Below are positions 34,167 through 46,688 of a stretch of DNA of 64,000 nt, in pieces. The stretch's first letter is position 1; each line of letters begins with the position of its first letter. A program made the translations under genes and the position numbers. Under the pieces are notes generated by a model that saw only the letters and a list, made by a program, of their open reading frames with translations, did no database searches and was not told the origin of the DNA. The stretch comes from Bryoerythrophyllum caledonicum (lineage: Eukaryota; Streptophyta; Bryopsida; Pottiales; Pottiaceae), in the NCBI GenBank assembly GCA_963971425.1, contig OZ020521.1, forward strand, positions 4,667,519 through 4,731,518. The letters are read 5' to 3'.

Positions 34167-35482
34167 AAGAGGTTGGGGTTCCCTTTCAACTTTCTCCTAA
34201 AGCTCCGGGAACCTTCAATGCCTATACAAGTCTACCTTTTCTCGTTCTCTCTTTCTTCTCATTGTTGGAAACCAATGCAACAGACGAAGCCACGCTAAAC
34301 AAGACGCATGTAGTAATATGCATTAGGAGGAAGTTGCATTAACAATGAGACTATTGTAGTAATATGCATTAGGAGAAACCAAGCTTGAGACGTGCTATTT
34401 TCGCCACGAGACTACCATGCAAGTTTAGAGGCATCAACCGGCTTTGACTTCTGCTGAGGGGAATCACAATGTGGACCATCTAGACTGCTAGAAACGACTT
34501 GGTTCATTATCAATAGAGATGGAATGTGCACAAGATGCAAAGTGTCATTTGGCAAGGCCTCACAAATTATAGTCGTGTTGCATGGGGAAGGATCTTGTCG
34601 GCTAGCTTTTTCAAAGTAGGATCGATGCCACTACCTGGTTTGATCCCAATTGGGGTTGTTTTGAGGTGGTGTGATCTAGACATACCAATAGGGTGTCTTT
34701 GGTCCGGAAGTATAGTAGTTGGTTCTTTGGATTGGATGGTGTCGCCGGTCCTCGCACGTTCTTTGTTGTTTCTTTGATTTTCTCTTGCAAGTAAAGTTTC
34801 TTTTTTTTTCCAAAAATAAATAAAAATGGACAACGAATGGGATTATTTTGTGCCAAAAAAAGAGAAAATCTACAATAAATGAGGTGGAAACATTAGGGAT
34901 ATTCACAAGGCTTCTTCAACTACAATAGTTGTAGGCTTTCATCTTACCCAACCATTGAAAGTTGTGGCTTTTTTCCTTCTTTGGAATAGATTATTTCCAG
35001 GATACAATCTAACCTTGATAATATCACACTTGTTAATAAAACACCTTGATATTATCACCCAAAACCTTAAAACCGGTTTTCCTAGTTCAATATTCCCTTG
35101 TTAATATCCCTGCAAACCTAAATATTATCACTTTTTTTTCTTCAAAATTTGTAGTTTAAGTGTGACAATAACAAGCTGCATCGATGAATAAGTGCGGGAT
35201 GAATGATCTCTCGGTCACATGTCTCGTTGTCCTTTAGACTGTCGGGCTTGAACCCTCACCAAGGGCTGCTGAGACTTTCATCTAGAATAGAATGAGAACC
35301 TCCATAGAATGTATTTGGAATAGAATTAGCAGTACAAAATCAACATAATCGGTGGCTCAAATTGGGTAGGCCCTCGCCTCCCCTAGCATGCTTGCATACC
35401 TTTGTAGGCTGGCCTTCTAGCTTGGTACAAGATGGTTTAGAATCAAACCTTATTTATAGCTTTCCCGCCTATAAGTTGGCCC
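34167..35482. other. intergenic DNA, no gene seen
   Basis: Low-complexity and AT-rich. A small direct repeat TAGTAATATGCATTAGGAG occurs twice at about 34310-34375. Confidence 0.45.
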
Positions 35483-35845
35483 TCACCCCTTGTCTCGAAT
35501 CCACCTACCACACTTGCCTTGTCCATCGCCCTCGCCCTTTCCAACGCCAACACTCATGTCCCAAAACCCCATGTTCTCAGTGAATCCTATCCTAGAACCC
35601 CCTATCGCTGAATCTGCCCTCGTTTGAACCCAATGTCCCTTGGTCATTGTCTCGACATAGCCCCTTGTTGTCCCTTCATAGAGCATGTATCCTGTAGTAT
35701 TATAGGGATGATAACGGAGTATTCTCATTACACCTTGTAAAACTCTCTTCCAAAGTGCTGTGGGTTCAACATGAAATTGATTGTAGCAAAAAGTGGACAG
35801 ACTGGTTTGGGAGTATTGGAAACGATGCTCGGGCTTTTTTATCAT
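35483..35845 (-). pseudogene. Copia pol fragment (RT/RNase H junction), weak
   Basis: The frame contains RVLQGVMRILRYHPYNTTGY followed by LYEGTTRGYVETMTK. This resembles the stretch between reverse transcriptase and RNase H in Copia polyproteins (xxxLRYLxxTxxxGLxY). It is short and has no LTRs. Weak but specific resemblance. Confidence 0.35.
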
Positions 35846-36181
35846 GAATGACTGAGGCCAAAGGGGTCATCAGTTTTTGCAAGAAATTGTGCTCCAGAAG
35901 TCCAGGTCAGGTTCTCTTTTATGCAGGAATGGGTTCATGACCTCATGCCAGCTATGGAGTAGGAAAGATTGCTGTATCTGCCAATTTTATTCTCGCCTGG
36001 AGGGAATTGTTCGTGCAGCTATACAGTATACGAAAATGAAGTGCTGTCCGTGGGAAAAGGTTGGGGTAGATTTTGTTCCACCGGGATTAGAAGTCAGATT
36101 GCCTTATCCATTAGGCATAAATCTGATGAAGATTATACTGAGAGCACAACTATCCATACTACTCAAAGAGGGTGATCATTG
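35846..36181. other. spacer before the nested elements
   Basis: Nothing recognised. Confidence 0.4.
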
Positions 36182-36319
36182 TTAACCCCTACAGGATGAA
36201 GTGTCGAAAATGGGCTTTTTGAAAGTTCGGTTAGGTTCCTATGGTGTCAATTTCTAACATTCCACTTTGAAATTTTTGTTATAGAAGGTCATTTCTAAGA
36301 CCTAAGTGGGAGGACAATT
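36182..36319. mobile_element. left part of TTAA-type MITE hosting the Copia element
   Basis: Begins TTAACCCCTACAGGATGAAG and runs to the Copia target site. It resembles 20994-21210 and, inverted, the block ending at 63692. The rest of the element continues at 41163. Confidence 0.75.
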
Positions 36320-36485
36320 TATTGTAGATCAGGAAACCCTTCATTAGTTACCGTACACTTCCATTAGGTATTCATTAGGCTAAGTAGGTTTTCACTTTCA
36401 GCCGTCAAGCACGACTGCTACTCATGTGTATATAAGAGCCTTTGCTCACACTATCAATTCATCTTCTCTACTTTGAAATCCAACA
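36320..36485 (+). repeat. 5' LTR, 166 bp
   Basis: Starts TATTGTAGATCAGG, ends GAAATCCAACA. Contains a TATA box (TATATAAG at about 36429) that fits a promoter for the element's transcript. Very short for a Copia LTR. Confidence 0.93.
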
Positions 36486-36497
36486 TGGTATCAGAGC
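36486..36497 (+). promoter_or_regulatory. primer-binding site (initiator Met tRNA)
   Basis: TGGTATCAGAGC immediately after the 5' LTR, complementary to the 3' end of plant initiator methionine tRNA, where minus-strand DNA synthesis starts. Confidence 0.95.
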
Positions 36498-36560
36498 GTG
36501 AGTTCAGATCTGAAAAGATCTAATCCTTAGATCTAGTGTGAGTTTTGTAGTTTTCTAGCC

Positions 36561-39500
36561 ATGGCTACTGACGAGGCAAGTAGTGAGGTGGATCTACGCC
36601 CATCACAGCAGAGGGATACCCCCTCAGTATCACATGACACTCAACACACTAGAGAGATAGAGATCTCGATTCCTGATTCAAGTAGACTTGAGGGAGTGAA
36701 CAACTATCAAGTGTGGGCGTTTAGACTCAAACGCATCTTAGAGAGAAATCTAGTGTGGAGTTACTGTGTTACAGCTGCACCTCGATCTCCTAGCAACATA
36801 GAGAAAGAAAGAAGGAGGATTGCACTGCAAGCACTTATAGATTCTGTGAGAGACTCTGTTGTCCCAATAGTCTGTAGATTTGAAGATCCATATCTTCTAT
36901 GGACAACCTTGAGAGATAGATACTAGTCTAAGTCAGGATCACGCAGATGAATGCTGCTCAGAAAATTAGTGTCTCTTCGCAAGGAAGAAGCCACCACAAT
37001 GGAACAATACATTACTGACGTCAAAGACACAATGGATCAATTGCAGGGAATGGATGTCAAAATACCTGAAGATCTCTGCACCTTGCTGCTGCTGAACTCA
37101 CTCCCAAATGAATACAAACTTTTTTGCAGGACTCAGACAAGCAGAGAAGAACTACCATCTTTCATGGAGATTGAAGCACGCCTGCTAGATGAGGAATTAC
37201 AACTACGTCTGGACGCAGAGAAGGATGGGGAGAACGAGGCGCTAATATTGAAGAAGCACAAGGGCCGCGGAGACAAGAACGGCAATCGCCGCGGTCAAGG
37301 AAGAGATCGGCCACAAACCCTAGGCCGGGGAGGAGGCCGGCGGAACGACGTAGGCGGCGGAGGCCGGCGGAACGAGGCATGCAGCGGCGGGCGACGAGAC
37401 GATAAAGGCGATGGAGGCGGCCGCCACCAACGGTCAGGCGAAGATCGGCGACGTGGCTCGGGAGAGCGCCGCGAAGAAAACCAGAACAAATCGGGCCGAG
37501 GCCACAACAGTCAACATCGAAAAGTATATTCTGCCACTCCCAGTGAATCAGGGAGTGATGACGCCTTCACATGCCACTTTTGTGGTAAGCCCGGTCACAT
37601 TGCTCGAAACTGCCAGTTAAAGAAAGCTTTTGACCACGTGAAGAAATTGGAGAGCAATTTCGGGCGGAGCAAACCTCAAGCACACGCCATAACTAAAGGT
37701 AAAGAAAAACACCATGACTCAAACTATGACAGTAGTAGTGGACATGAGAGTGCGGGTAGCATATTGGAAAGCCAACTTTTTGAGATGAACCATTGTGAAG
37801 GACAGGCAAATATGGCTGAGACACAACCCATGTGGATTTTAGATTCGGGTGCCACACACCATGTCACGGGGGACAAATCTTTATTCCATAAGATGGAAAC
37901 ATGCACTAGCATTAATCCTATGTTAGCAGCGGGTGGTGAACCACATAGGGTGGCAGGCAAAGGAACTGTGAATGTTAACCTCTCTGGAGGAAAATTTATG
38001 CAATTCAAAAACGATTTATATGTGCCTGGTATTAGGAGGAATTTATTATCAGTAGGCCGTATTTCGGATGACGGATTTATTATAAAATTCCATAGCCACG
38101 GGGTGCTTATCCTTGACAAATCTACAAAAGAAATTGTAGGGCATGGCGAAAGGCTACATAGCAAGGGTTTATACCGACTTATGACTTCATTTAAAAGTGA
38201 AGCAAATGCATTAGATGGCAATGATCGCCTTAGAGCAAAGGCAATTCTATGGCATGAACGGTTGGGACACATCAATTTCCACACTTTACACCTTGTATCC
38301 AAATTGGGTTTAGTCAAAGGTTTACCGAAATTGCCCGACCTCGATATTTTATGTGAAATATGTCAACATGGAAAACAAACTCGTCAAGCTTTCACCCCTA
38401 GCAAAAAAAAATCAAAGGATATTCTTGAACTTATCCATAGTGATGTGTGCGGGCCTTTTAAACGACCTTCTATTAAAGGAGGCCGTTACTTTGTCACGTT
38501 TATTGATGACTTTAGCCGCAAATTATGGGTGTCCATTATAAAAACCAAAGACCAAGTCATCCACGAGTTCAAAAAATTCAAGCATTGTGTTGAAAATTTG
38601 ACAGGAAAAAGAATTCTCAACTTACACACGGACAACGGGACAGAGTACACATCGCACGAGTTTGATCAATTATTATCTGACTCTGGTATATACCATCAAT
38701 TCACTCAAATCTATACACCACAAAGCAATGGAGTCGCGGAACGTAAGAATCGCACTATCGTAGAAATGGCACGATGTCTAGTGTTTCAACATTCTCTTCC
38801 TTCATATCTATGGTCCGAAGCCATCAAGACCGCCACATACATCATCAATAGACTTCCCACTAGAGCTTTACCCAACATTACACCTGAGGAAGCCTTTTTT
38901 GGAACCAAGCCTGATGTTTCAAAATTGAGAATATTTGGAACCCGTGTTTTTGTCCACATCCCCAAGGAAAAACGACATAAATTTGCCTCAAAAACAAATA
39001 GTTGCATCTTGCTCGGATTAGATGATTCTACCAAAGGTTACCGTTGTTATTGTCCCACAACCCATAGTATCCTCATTTCTAGAGATGTACGAATTGATGA
39101 GACCTCATCAGGACAATTCCCTGTTGACATACCATCAACGTCAAACATACCATCTAATCAATTTCGACTATTACTCCCTACGGTCCCAAATCCTTTAGAG
39201 ATCTCTACTGAATCCCCATCTCTCCCTCCACAACAAACGGCAATATCCAGGCAACCATCAAATTCCTCACAGCATGATATTTCGCCATCTACTTTACCTC
39301 CCATAGTAGAGCCTGACTTTCAACCACACACCCAACCTATTTATAACCCTCCTCGCCTCGAAAACCAACCCGTACAACCTCGTAGATCCTTACGTCTTAA
39401 ACGCCCATCAACTCGACTCGAAGGATTTATTGGACAAATCGAGGACTCCAAACTAACCTACAAAGATGCATTAGACAACCCACATTGGGTATACGCCATG

Positions 39501-41024
39501 AAGGAAGAGATTTCTAGTCTCCAAGCAAACAAGACATGGACACTCACACCTCTTCCACCTGGACACAAGGCAATATCCTCCACATGGGTTTTTAAACTCA
39601 AACCTGCACATGGCACATCCCCACAACGCTACAAAGCTCGCCTTGTTGCACGCGGATTCCAACAACAACCACGGGTCGACTACAACGAAACTTTTGCATC
39701 TGTCGCCAAGTATAACACTATTAAAGTAGTCTCAGCTTTAGCTGGAGCATACGGTTGGGAAATGCACCACCTTGACGTTAAAACGGCCTACCTAAACAGT
39801 CATCTCAAGGAAAAAGTATATATGCAGCAGCCCCCCGGTCACGTAAAAAAAGGCAAGGAAAGCTTTGTTTGTCTACTACACCGCTCTCTTTATGGACTTA
39901 AACAATCCGCCCGCAACTGGAACAAAAAAATCAATCGCTGGTTACGTAAACATGACCTTTGCCAATCCCACGCCGACAACAATTTATATTATTCACGCCA
40001 AGGCAATCTTATCATTCTCCTCGTGTTATATGTTGACGATGTCATTCTTACCGGAAATCACACTACCAAAATTGCCTGGCTTCTAAAAAAAATTAGTGGC
40101 CGTTTCAAAATGTCTTATCTCGGTTTCTTGGCAAAATTTCTTGGCATAGAATATGTTTTCATGGCCACCGGCATCCTCATTCATCAAGCCACTTACACAG
40201 AGAGCATCCTTATTGAATTTGGGATGCAAAATTGCAATCCCACGCACACTCCCCTTCCAGCTGGTTTTACTACCTCCAGCCAAACCAATACTCCCGATTT
40301 TGACCCCACGACATATCGCTCTCTCATTGGAAAGGTATCCTTCCTCACCACCACTCGACCGGATATCACTTTTGCCGTCAATTTACTCTCTCGTTTCAAC
40401 TCTACCCCTCAACTCGCTCATTTCCAAGCCGCAAAGCACCTGCTACGCTATCTTCGAGGCACCACCAACCAAGGTCTTTTTTACCCCCGTTCAAACAACT
40501 TAACTCTTATTGGATATAGCGATGCCGATTGGGGAGGCGACCTTGACCAAAGGAAATCCACGGGTGCCTATATTTTTACCATCAACGACACACCTATTAC
40601 GTGGAGCACAAAAAAACAAACATGCATTGCTCTTTCTTCCACTGAATCCGAATTCAGATCTCTTGTGGAGACCACGAAAGAAGCGATGTGGCTACGCACC
40701 TTATTACAGGAATTAGGATTTGCTAAACCAGAACCGACAATCCTTAAATGCGACAACCAAAGCGCAATTAAAATATCCGAAAATCCATAGTTTCACTCCA
40801 AGACAAAGCATTTTGAGATCCATCTAAACTATGTACGTGACATGGTAGAGAAAGGACGTGTAAAGATTTTGTACACACCTACCGACAAACAACCAACAGA
40901 TTTTTTAACCAAAGCCTTAGGACGTATAAAATTCAATTCTTGTAAAAATCTTTTACAGTTCGGTGTACACTCAACCTCTCCGGGTTTCAGGGAGGGTATT
41001 GTAGATCAGGAAACCCTTCATTAG
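36561..41024 (+). pseudogene. Copia gag-pol, one frame with three in-frame stops
   Basis: A single frame from the ATG at 36561 to the TAA at 41022-41024 spans 1488 codons. It is interrupted by TAG at 36924-36926, TGA at 36948-36950 and TAG at 40788-40790, with no frameshift. Counting from 36951: Arg/Gly-rich linker about 100-190; CCHC knuckle CHFCGKPGHIARNC at about 208; protease DSGATHH at 298; pre-integrase HERLGH at 435; integrase HSDVCGPF near 497 and HTDNGTEY near 559; reverse transcriptase with YVDDV at 1027; RNase H signature (CIALSSTESEF) near 1226. The first two stops cut off the gag N-terminus, the third cuts the RNase H end. Given near-identical LTRs, this copy was probably mobilised by proteins made elsewhere, or the stops are very recent. 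Confidence 0.93.
40990..40996 (+). promoter_or_regulatory. polypurine tract
   Basis: AGGGAGGG run directly before the 3' LTR start at 40997; plus-strand DNA priming site of LTR retroelements. The following TA belongs to the LTR. Confidence 0.75.
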
Positions 41025-41162
41025 TTACTGTACACTTCCATTAGGTATTCATTAGGCTAAGTAGGTTTTCACTTTCAGCCGTCAAGCACGACTGCTACTC
41101 ATGTGTATATAAGAGCCTTTGCTCACACTATCAATTCATCTTCTCTACTTTGAAATCCAACA
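40997..41162 (+). repeat. 3' LTR, 166 bp
   Basis: Identical to the 5' LTR except TTACTG for TTACCG. The gag-pol frame ends inside it at 41024. Confidence 0.93.
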
Positions 41163-41974
41163 CAATTTTTTCCTAGATCCAACATATACTGAAAAAGTTA
41201 TAGGGTTTTGAATTTCAAATGGGGAGAGCGGGCACTTAGGGCACCTCCAAAAACTTTTGCTAAGACACTCTATTGAATGTGAGATTTTCAACGCTAGCAA
41301 GTAATATATTTTCCCTTCATATTGTAAAACAATTCTTGTCTTTAGTGAAAAATAGTATATTAACCCAAGTCAAACATTTTCACACATTGTCACACATTGT
41401 TGAGCAAGGTACCAAAAAACTTCTCCTTTTCTGCATAAAACTTATAGATCTTCATATTTTTTGTTTTCTTTTTCCACAACAATATGTATTGTTAATCTTC
41501 TACTTGACATTTCGGATTATCAATCTAAAACATATTAATTTCACAAAAAATTTAAACGCGAATTGGCAATTTTTGAACCTCCACTCCTTGCACAATTTTA
41601 AAAAAATGGCTACACCCTTCCTCTACCTCTAAAATTTGGTGTATGAGGAACTAACATCATGATTAACACAATGGTAGTGGATTTAGACCTTGTGTAGTGC
41701 AAAAAATTGACACCAAGTGAAGTTCAAGTCTCCTAATCCATTGAACGGAGAGAAGAAAATGAAGCAATTGTTTGATTTTAAACACTATAATCTTTCAATC
41801 GTGCGGTCAAAGTTTATGAAATTTTGTGAGTATGTTACTTAATAAGTTAGATTTGAGATCCTACGGTCAAAACTAGAAATCAAAGTTTTTGTTTCCTTCT
41901 TTCTTCATTGCACTTGAATCCAACAATTTTGAAGTGTTTATGGTGTGAAACTATCACAGTACCTTAGGGGTTAG
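41163..41974. mobile_element. right part of TTAA-type MITE hosting the Copia element
   Basis: Continues from the second CAATT target copy to ACCTTAGGGGTTAG. The part from AAACATTTTCACACATTGTC (about 41374) matches 21230-21620. Without the Copia insertion the host element would be about 0.94 kb. Confidence 0.7.
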
Positions 41975-42159
41975 TATGTATGATAACAATTAAAGTCATC
42001 AAGAGTAAAAAATTATTGCATTTATAGATCATATAGGGTCGCTACGCTAAACATAAAAATTAGTGTAGTATATTTTTCAACCATCAAAATTTTTATTTCC
42101 ATTGTTCACTACAGAAATTATATCTACGGAAAGCTAGTAAAAAGTTGCCCATTCAACTT

Positions 42160-43182
42160 GAAAATCTCAAAAAATCATGTTTAAATTTGAGATTGTGGGA
42201 CCTTACTTGAATTCATAATGTCCTTGGAAGGGACATAGGTCCTTTAGAAGAACAAGTAATGAAATCCAACTTTTGGTTCAAAAGCTTCTTTTTTTTCATT
42301 AATATAGTGTACGCATCGGTCTTGTTCATACACCCGCTGTACAAACCATTTTTTTTTTAATATAGTGGTTTGGATACAATGGATATCACATAGGTATTAG
42401 GTAATACATAAGTATTGTGTAGATATTACAAGGGTATGACCTTGGTATTACATGGGTATGACCTTAGACAAATATTTTATATTTTTCAAAATTTTTGGAC
42501 ACCCTCCATTTTGAATCAATTATGTACAAACCCGACCAATGCGTAAGGTATACATATAGTGCGACGGTTCAGTGTGACATATAACAATAGTTGTAGCAAA
42601 ACGTTAATTAATTCTAAATTCAATAGAAATTCAAGTTTTTTTCCATGTAAAAATTAGAAAAATTCCTCGTGGAAGTGGAATAGAAATCTTTGCATCTACA
42701 TTATGTATTTTTGAATTTAAAAAATATGGGAAGAATATGATATATGCAAAAGCTGAAGTGTATTGTTAATTCTCACTACATATTGCATTGCAGGATTTTT
42801 ATGGACATCTTCTACCCCTCTTTTACTTCTAAAATTTCATGCACATGTGCCTATCATGATCCTTGTTAAGTTAAGATTAGAAAATCACACCCGTAGTGCA
42901 AAAAGTTGTTATAGAAGGTGGTCCAAGTTTGTTGAAGGTGTTTAATATGACCTCAAGAAGAGTTTATGTCTCACTTCAAAGGATGATATCTTTCAATCCG
43001 TGTAGTCAAGCTGAACAAATTTCTTACCACACACACTTCACACACACTTGTACAATCCTAGTACACGATTTACGGTTAGATATGGAAAAACTATGATTGA
43101 TTGCTTTTTTCAATTTGTTTTTGAAATTGGCAGTTTTCAGTGAGTTCAGGTGCTATAATGTCACGGTCCTTTAGGGGTTTAA
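42160..43182. mobile_element. TTAA-type MITE relatives, two joined pieces
   Basis: Bases 42160-42252 are an inverted left end: on the minus strand TCTAAAGGACC then CCCTTCCAAGGACATTATGA, like 19786 onwards. From about 42260 to 43182 the sequence is a direct relative of 19925-20596 and ends GGTCCTTTAGGGGTTTAA. In between, 42360-42470 has repeated GGTATTAC/GGTATGACC words also met at 22190-22260. Confidence 0.65.
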
Positions 43183-45491
43183 CAATGTCATGTGAAATTT
43201 AGGGGTTTAATAATGGGTAGGTAATTACTGGAATGTTGGAATGAGAAAGAATGGAATTTTGAAACTCTAAGTTTTCTTATTTGTAGCTTATATGAACTTC
43301 TATGTAAGGTGGGAAAACTTAAAAATGAGTCGAAATATGGTGAAGTGAAGTATTTTGTATTGTTCTGACAAGAGTGTTTTTTAATAAGATAATGGGGTTT
43401 GTGCAGATAAATTAAAATATTGATTCCTGATATTCAACGTAAGTTATTTTATGGGAAATTTGCGTTCAACCTTGGATGTTCCCTGGGTAACTTCTCCAAG
43501 AGAACTGGGTGACGTTTCCCACTAATCTGCACTGAAATATGACTGTTTCAATGGGGGTGATGATCACAATGCTGCAAGCACATCGTAATGTCACCAGCCA
43601 CAGCCAAACAGCTTGGTGCACCCAACCCGTACCTACCCGCAAAAAGCACCAAATCATGACACCATAGAAATGCTTTGTGTGGAAATCATCAATCTGGTAG
43701 GTTTGTGGTTGGTCTCATGTTTTTGCATTGAAATGCACACTACATACTGCACACTGCCAAATGACAGGACAGGAACAACATATCTTTAGACTTGTCAACT
43801 TTCTCTACTCAAGCCCCATGCACTCTGAGGAATCCCATAAACTTCGAAGGACCAAGTGTCAGATTTCAAGCACGTACATCACTGCTACCATAAAATCATC
43901 AAAATGAAAACTTCACAAGAGTGTTCCTGATGCCAGTCAAAAAAAAAGGAATAAAAAAAAAAGACAAGTGGAAGGCGAATTAATTGACTCAAACACGAAG
44001 CATTGCACATGTGATTCCGTCCTCTGCAGAAAAGAATAGTCCTACCAGCCCTTATTTTTTTTCCCGATCTGGAGCCAAATTGCTATTCCCCCCAAAAAGA
44101 ACATTCCCGAAAAAAGTGGGAAATTTATGATTTCATGTCACCAAAACTTCATTGATGGCCGTTGCTATATCGCCATATTGCCACTAATGAACAGCCGGGA
44201 CTCCTCGTCACCAATGAGCCTCGAAATCAAGGATTGGCTATGGCCAATCATCACCGTCAATCACATTTGAGATGATCCTCGCCCTTGAATTCGATGACCA
44301 ACACCCTTGAATTCGATGACCAACAGGGTATACGCAATATATCCAAAGGAAATGAGTGAACCCATATCAGGGTAGGAGACCATTAGACAATTGATTCATC
44401 AATCCTAAGCGCCTGCGGGCGCAAGTGGCCACTTGGCCTACCAGCCAAAGGACAAGACCTCGGCACCCAAATCAACGGCCCACAATCGGTGCAGGAGATC
44501 AACGACCGCGATTGGTCAGAGCTAGTCCTCGATTTCGAGACTAGCTAGTTACTTGGGCCGGGACTCCATCATATCGCCAAGAAGGACGTACAATTCTATG
44601 TTTTTGGAGATGAATTCTCCAAAATGGATATTTTTGGAGAAAATTTGATATTGTATGGTTTCACGAGAAAGCCTGAAGTGCTACAACTCCCTGGCCTCTG
44701 TAGCAACTGTGGCTATCCCACTAAAACGAAAAAATAAGGGCTCATCCCTACAGACATATAGTAAATCCACTGGTGGAGATAATTGAAAGAAAACAGATAA
44801 TCAGAGATAGAAACTCTATCGCGGACATGATCACATAGATCGCTTCTATCCTCAAGCGTCCAGTTTAGTTTTACATTGGTGCGGGGTCTTTCACCCGCGA
44901 ATTGAAAAAGTTTAGAAATATATCAACTCCGGAACTTCTCGTTGCGTAGAGAAACATATATACAAAAGCGCGGCGTCGTGATATACGATCGATATGGGAC
45001 AAGTGCTGCCTACTGGTTAGGTTTAATGGGACCTAGGAAGAGTGGCGGTTAGGTGTCCGGGTCAGCTGACACTCTGGCCGTTAGGTAGTTTGTTTCGCAT
45101 GTATGGGATCTGTTGATGCAGAATTCGTGAAGGTGATGAGGTTGAACTGGGTTTGGAAGTTGGAGTCCGTAACTGATCCACCAAACCAGCCGATCACCAG
45201 AGCACACCAGCTACGTCCTTGTGAAGCCGCCATGGCGTCTCCACGGAGCCATCGCACCTCTCTCCTCGTCCAATGCAAGTTCGAATCTCTTGATTCATGA
45301 CGATTCGCTTCTTTCAATCACCGCTCCCTTTTGACACATCTTGCCCCAAGTGAAGAAGCTGATCAGAGGTGATGATCGTGGTTGTGAACCTTATCCTGTT
45401 CATGAATCACCTGCTTTGACATGATCTCTTGTGTGGCGCAGGACGGTCGGTTCATGTAGGTGGTTGGAATTTGTTGCAGCTTCGTCTTCCC
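43183..45491. other. intergenic region upstream of PAR1 gene
   Basis: No gene seen. A 22-bp tandem duplication (CCCTTGAATTCGATGACCAA plus CA) lies at 44282-44325. TATATACA near 44951 could be a promoter TATA for the downstream gene, about 540 bp before its ATG. Open frames at 45081-45317 overlap on both strands and are not called. Confidence 0.45.
44282..44325. repeat. 22-bp tandem duplication
   Basis: Two identical adjacent copies starting CCCTTGAATTCGATGACC. Confidence 0.9.
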
Positions 45492-46688
45492 ATGGCGGAG
45501 CGTCAGAAACTGGCAAGTGTGGTGATTTTCGGGCTCCTGCTCTCCAATCTCGTTGGCGCTATCGGTGAGCAAACGCTTTCTAGATCATACGCTACTGAGT
45601 TTGATGGAGTCTCTGATTCGTTGTGAGTTGTCATGTGCAGGGAAGCTGGAGTGCGAGGATCTGCCGATCGAGGACTGCGCGTTCTCCGTCGCCTCCGCCG
45701 GGACGCGCTGCGTGCTGGAGAAGTACCAAGGCAAAGACAACACCATCCAGTACGAATGCCAGGTAACTCGGTGACGATTCGACATGAGTGCGAAAGAGTG
45801 GACGAACTGACACGAGTTCTGGTTGCAGTCGTCGATCATCACCGCGGAGAAGCAGGAGGAGTGGATAGAGTCCGACGAGTGCGTGCGCGCGTGCGGCCTG
45901 GAGCGCATGACCGTCGGCCTCTCGACGGACCTGCTCATGGACTACCACTTCACGGAGATGTTTTGCTCCGCGGAGTGCCTCAACAACTGCCCTAACATCA
46001 TCGACCTCTACGTCAGCCTCGCGGCCGGCGAAGGTGAGAATCACGCACACAATGCAGCGGAGACTATGATCTTCAACCCCTAACGACATCGTACGTTGTT
46101 GCAGGGATGTACTTGCCGCACCTCTGCAAGGCGCACCGGACGCGCCGCGTGATTGCGGACCCGGTGAAGAAGGCCATGGACGCGGAGTACCTCCGCAGCG
46201 TCCTGTCGCAGCTGACGTCGAGCGCCATGGCGCCCTACGGGAGCCCGCTTCCTGAGAGCGGAGGATCGTTGCCGACGGGACCGGATTACCGCGGCTATGG
46301 CGGCCACGAGCACACCTCGGGCGATGTCCCTCATGAGGGTGCCAGCTCAGGGGATACGATTGCTCCGGTTTCGCCGATCCCCGATGATCTGCAGAGGACC
46401 ACTGGTGCTGCCACCGCCACCGCAGCGACTGCTGATGCTGCTGCTGCTGCTGCTGCAACAGCGCCGGCGATTTCTCCGTCTGCCAGCACGCGCCCTTTCT
46501 TCTTCGTTCCATCTCCGATTGTAGAATCTGTTCCACCAGCGGTTGCTCCCGTGAGTGCGGTTCCGCCTGTGAGCAGCAGCGCCTCTATCGCCGCGGTGTC
46601 GGCACCGGTGAGGCCGCAGAAGCCGTCTGTTGGATCGTTCCAGCAGTTGAACGACGAAGAATATCTCTACGACACCTACTTCCACTAG
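45492..46688 (+). CDS. PAR1: PAR1-domain secreted protein with Ala/Pro-rich tail
   Basis: Four exons, 45492-45564, 45641-45762, 45829-46033 and 46105-46688, give 327 aa with all junctions in frame and GT-AG introns. Residues 1-23 are a signal peptide (VVIFGLLLSNLVGAI). Residues about 26-150 match the plant PAR1 (photoassimilate-responsive) family: CEDLPIEDCAFSVASAGTRC, ECVRACGLERMTVGLSTD, CSAECLNNCPNIIDLYVSLA and an AGEGMYLPHLC block made across the last junction, with about a dozen conserved Cys. The family's biochemical function is not established. PAR1 proteins are usually near 180 aa. Here about 150 extra residues follow, rich in Ala, Pro and Ser, with a poly-Ala run coded by a GCT microsatellite (46434-46455) and an acidic, aromatic end (LNDEEYLYDTYFH). 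Confidence 0.9.

Larger units (their letters stand above)
36320..41162 (+). mobile_element. full-length Copia LTR retrotransposon
   Basis: Flanked by a 5-bp target duplication CAATT (36315-36319 and 41163-41167). Two 166-bp LTRs (36320-36485, 40997-41162) differ at a single base (C/T near position 33), so insertion is recent. Termini are TA...CA rather than TG...CA, as fixed by the target duplication. A primer-binding site follows the 5' LTR directly, and a purine tract GGGAGGG precedes the 3' LTR. Domain order protease, integrase, reverse transcriptase, RNase H is that of Copia. The coding frame has three in-frame stops. The element sits within a TTAA-type MITE. Confidence 0.95.

Noticed and set aside
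35220..35290. Possible tRNA from the words GGGTTCAAGCCC (minus strand)
   Set aside because: The T-arm-like word is not accompanied by a matching acceptor stem, D-arm or anticodon arm.
45631..46536. 301-codon minus-strand frame
   Set aside because: Antisense shadow of PAR1 exons 2-4; crosses introns of a well-supported gene and shows no domain.
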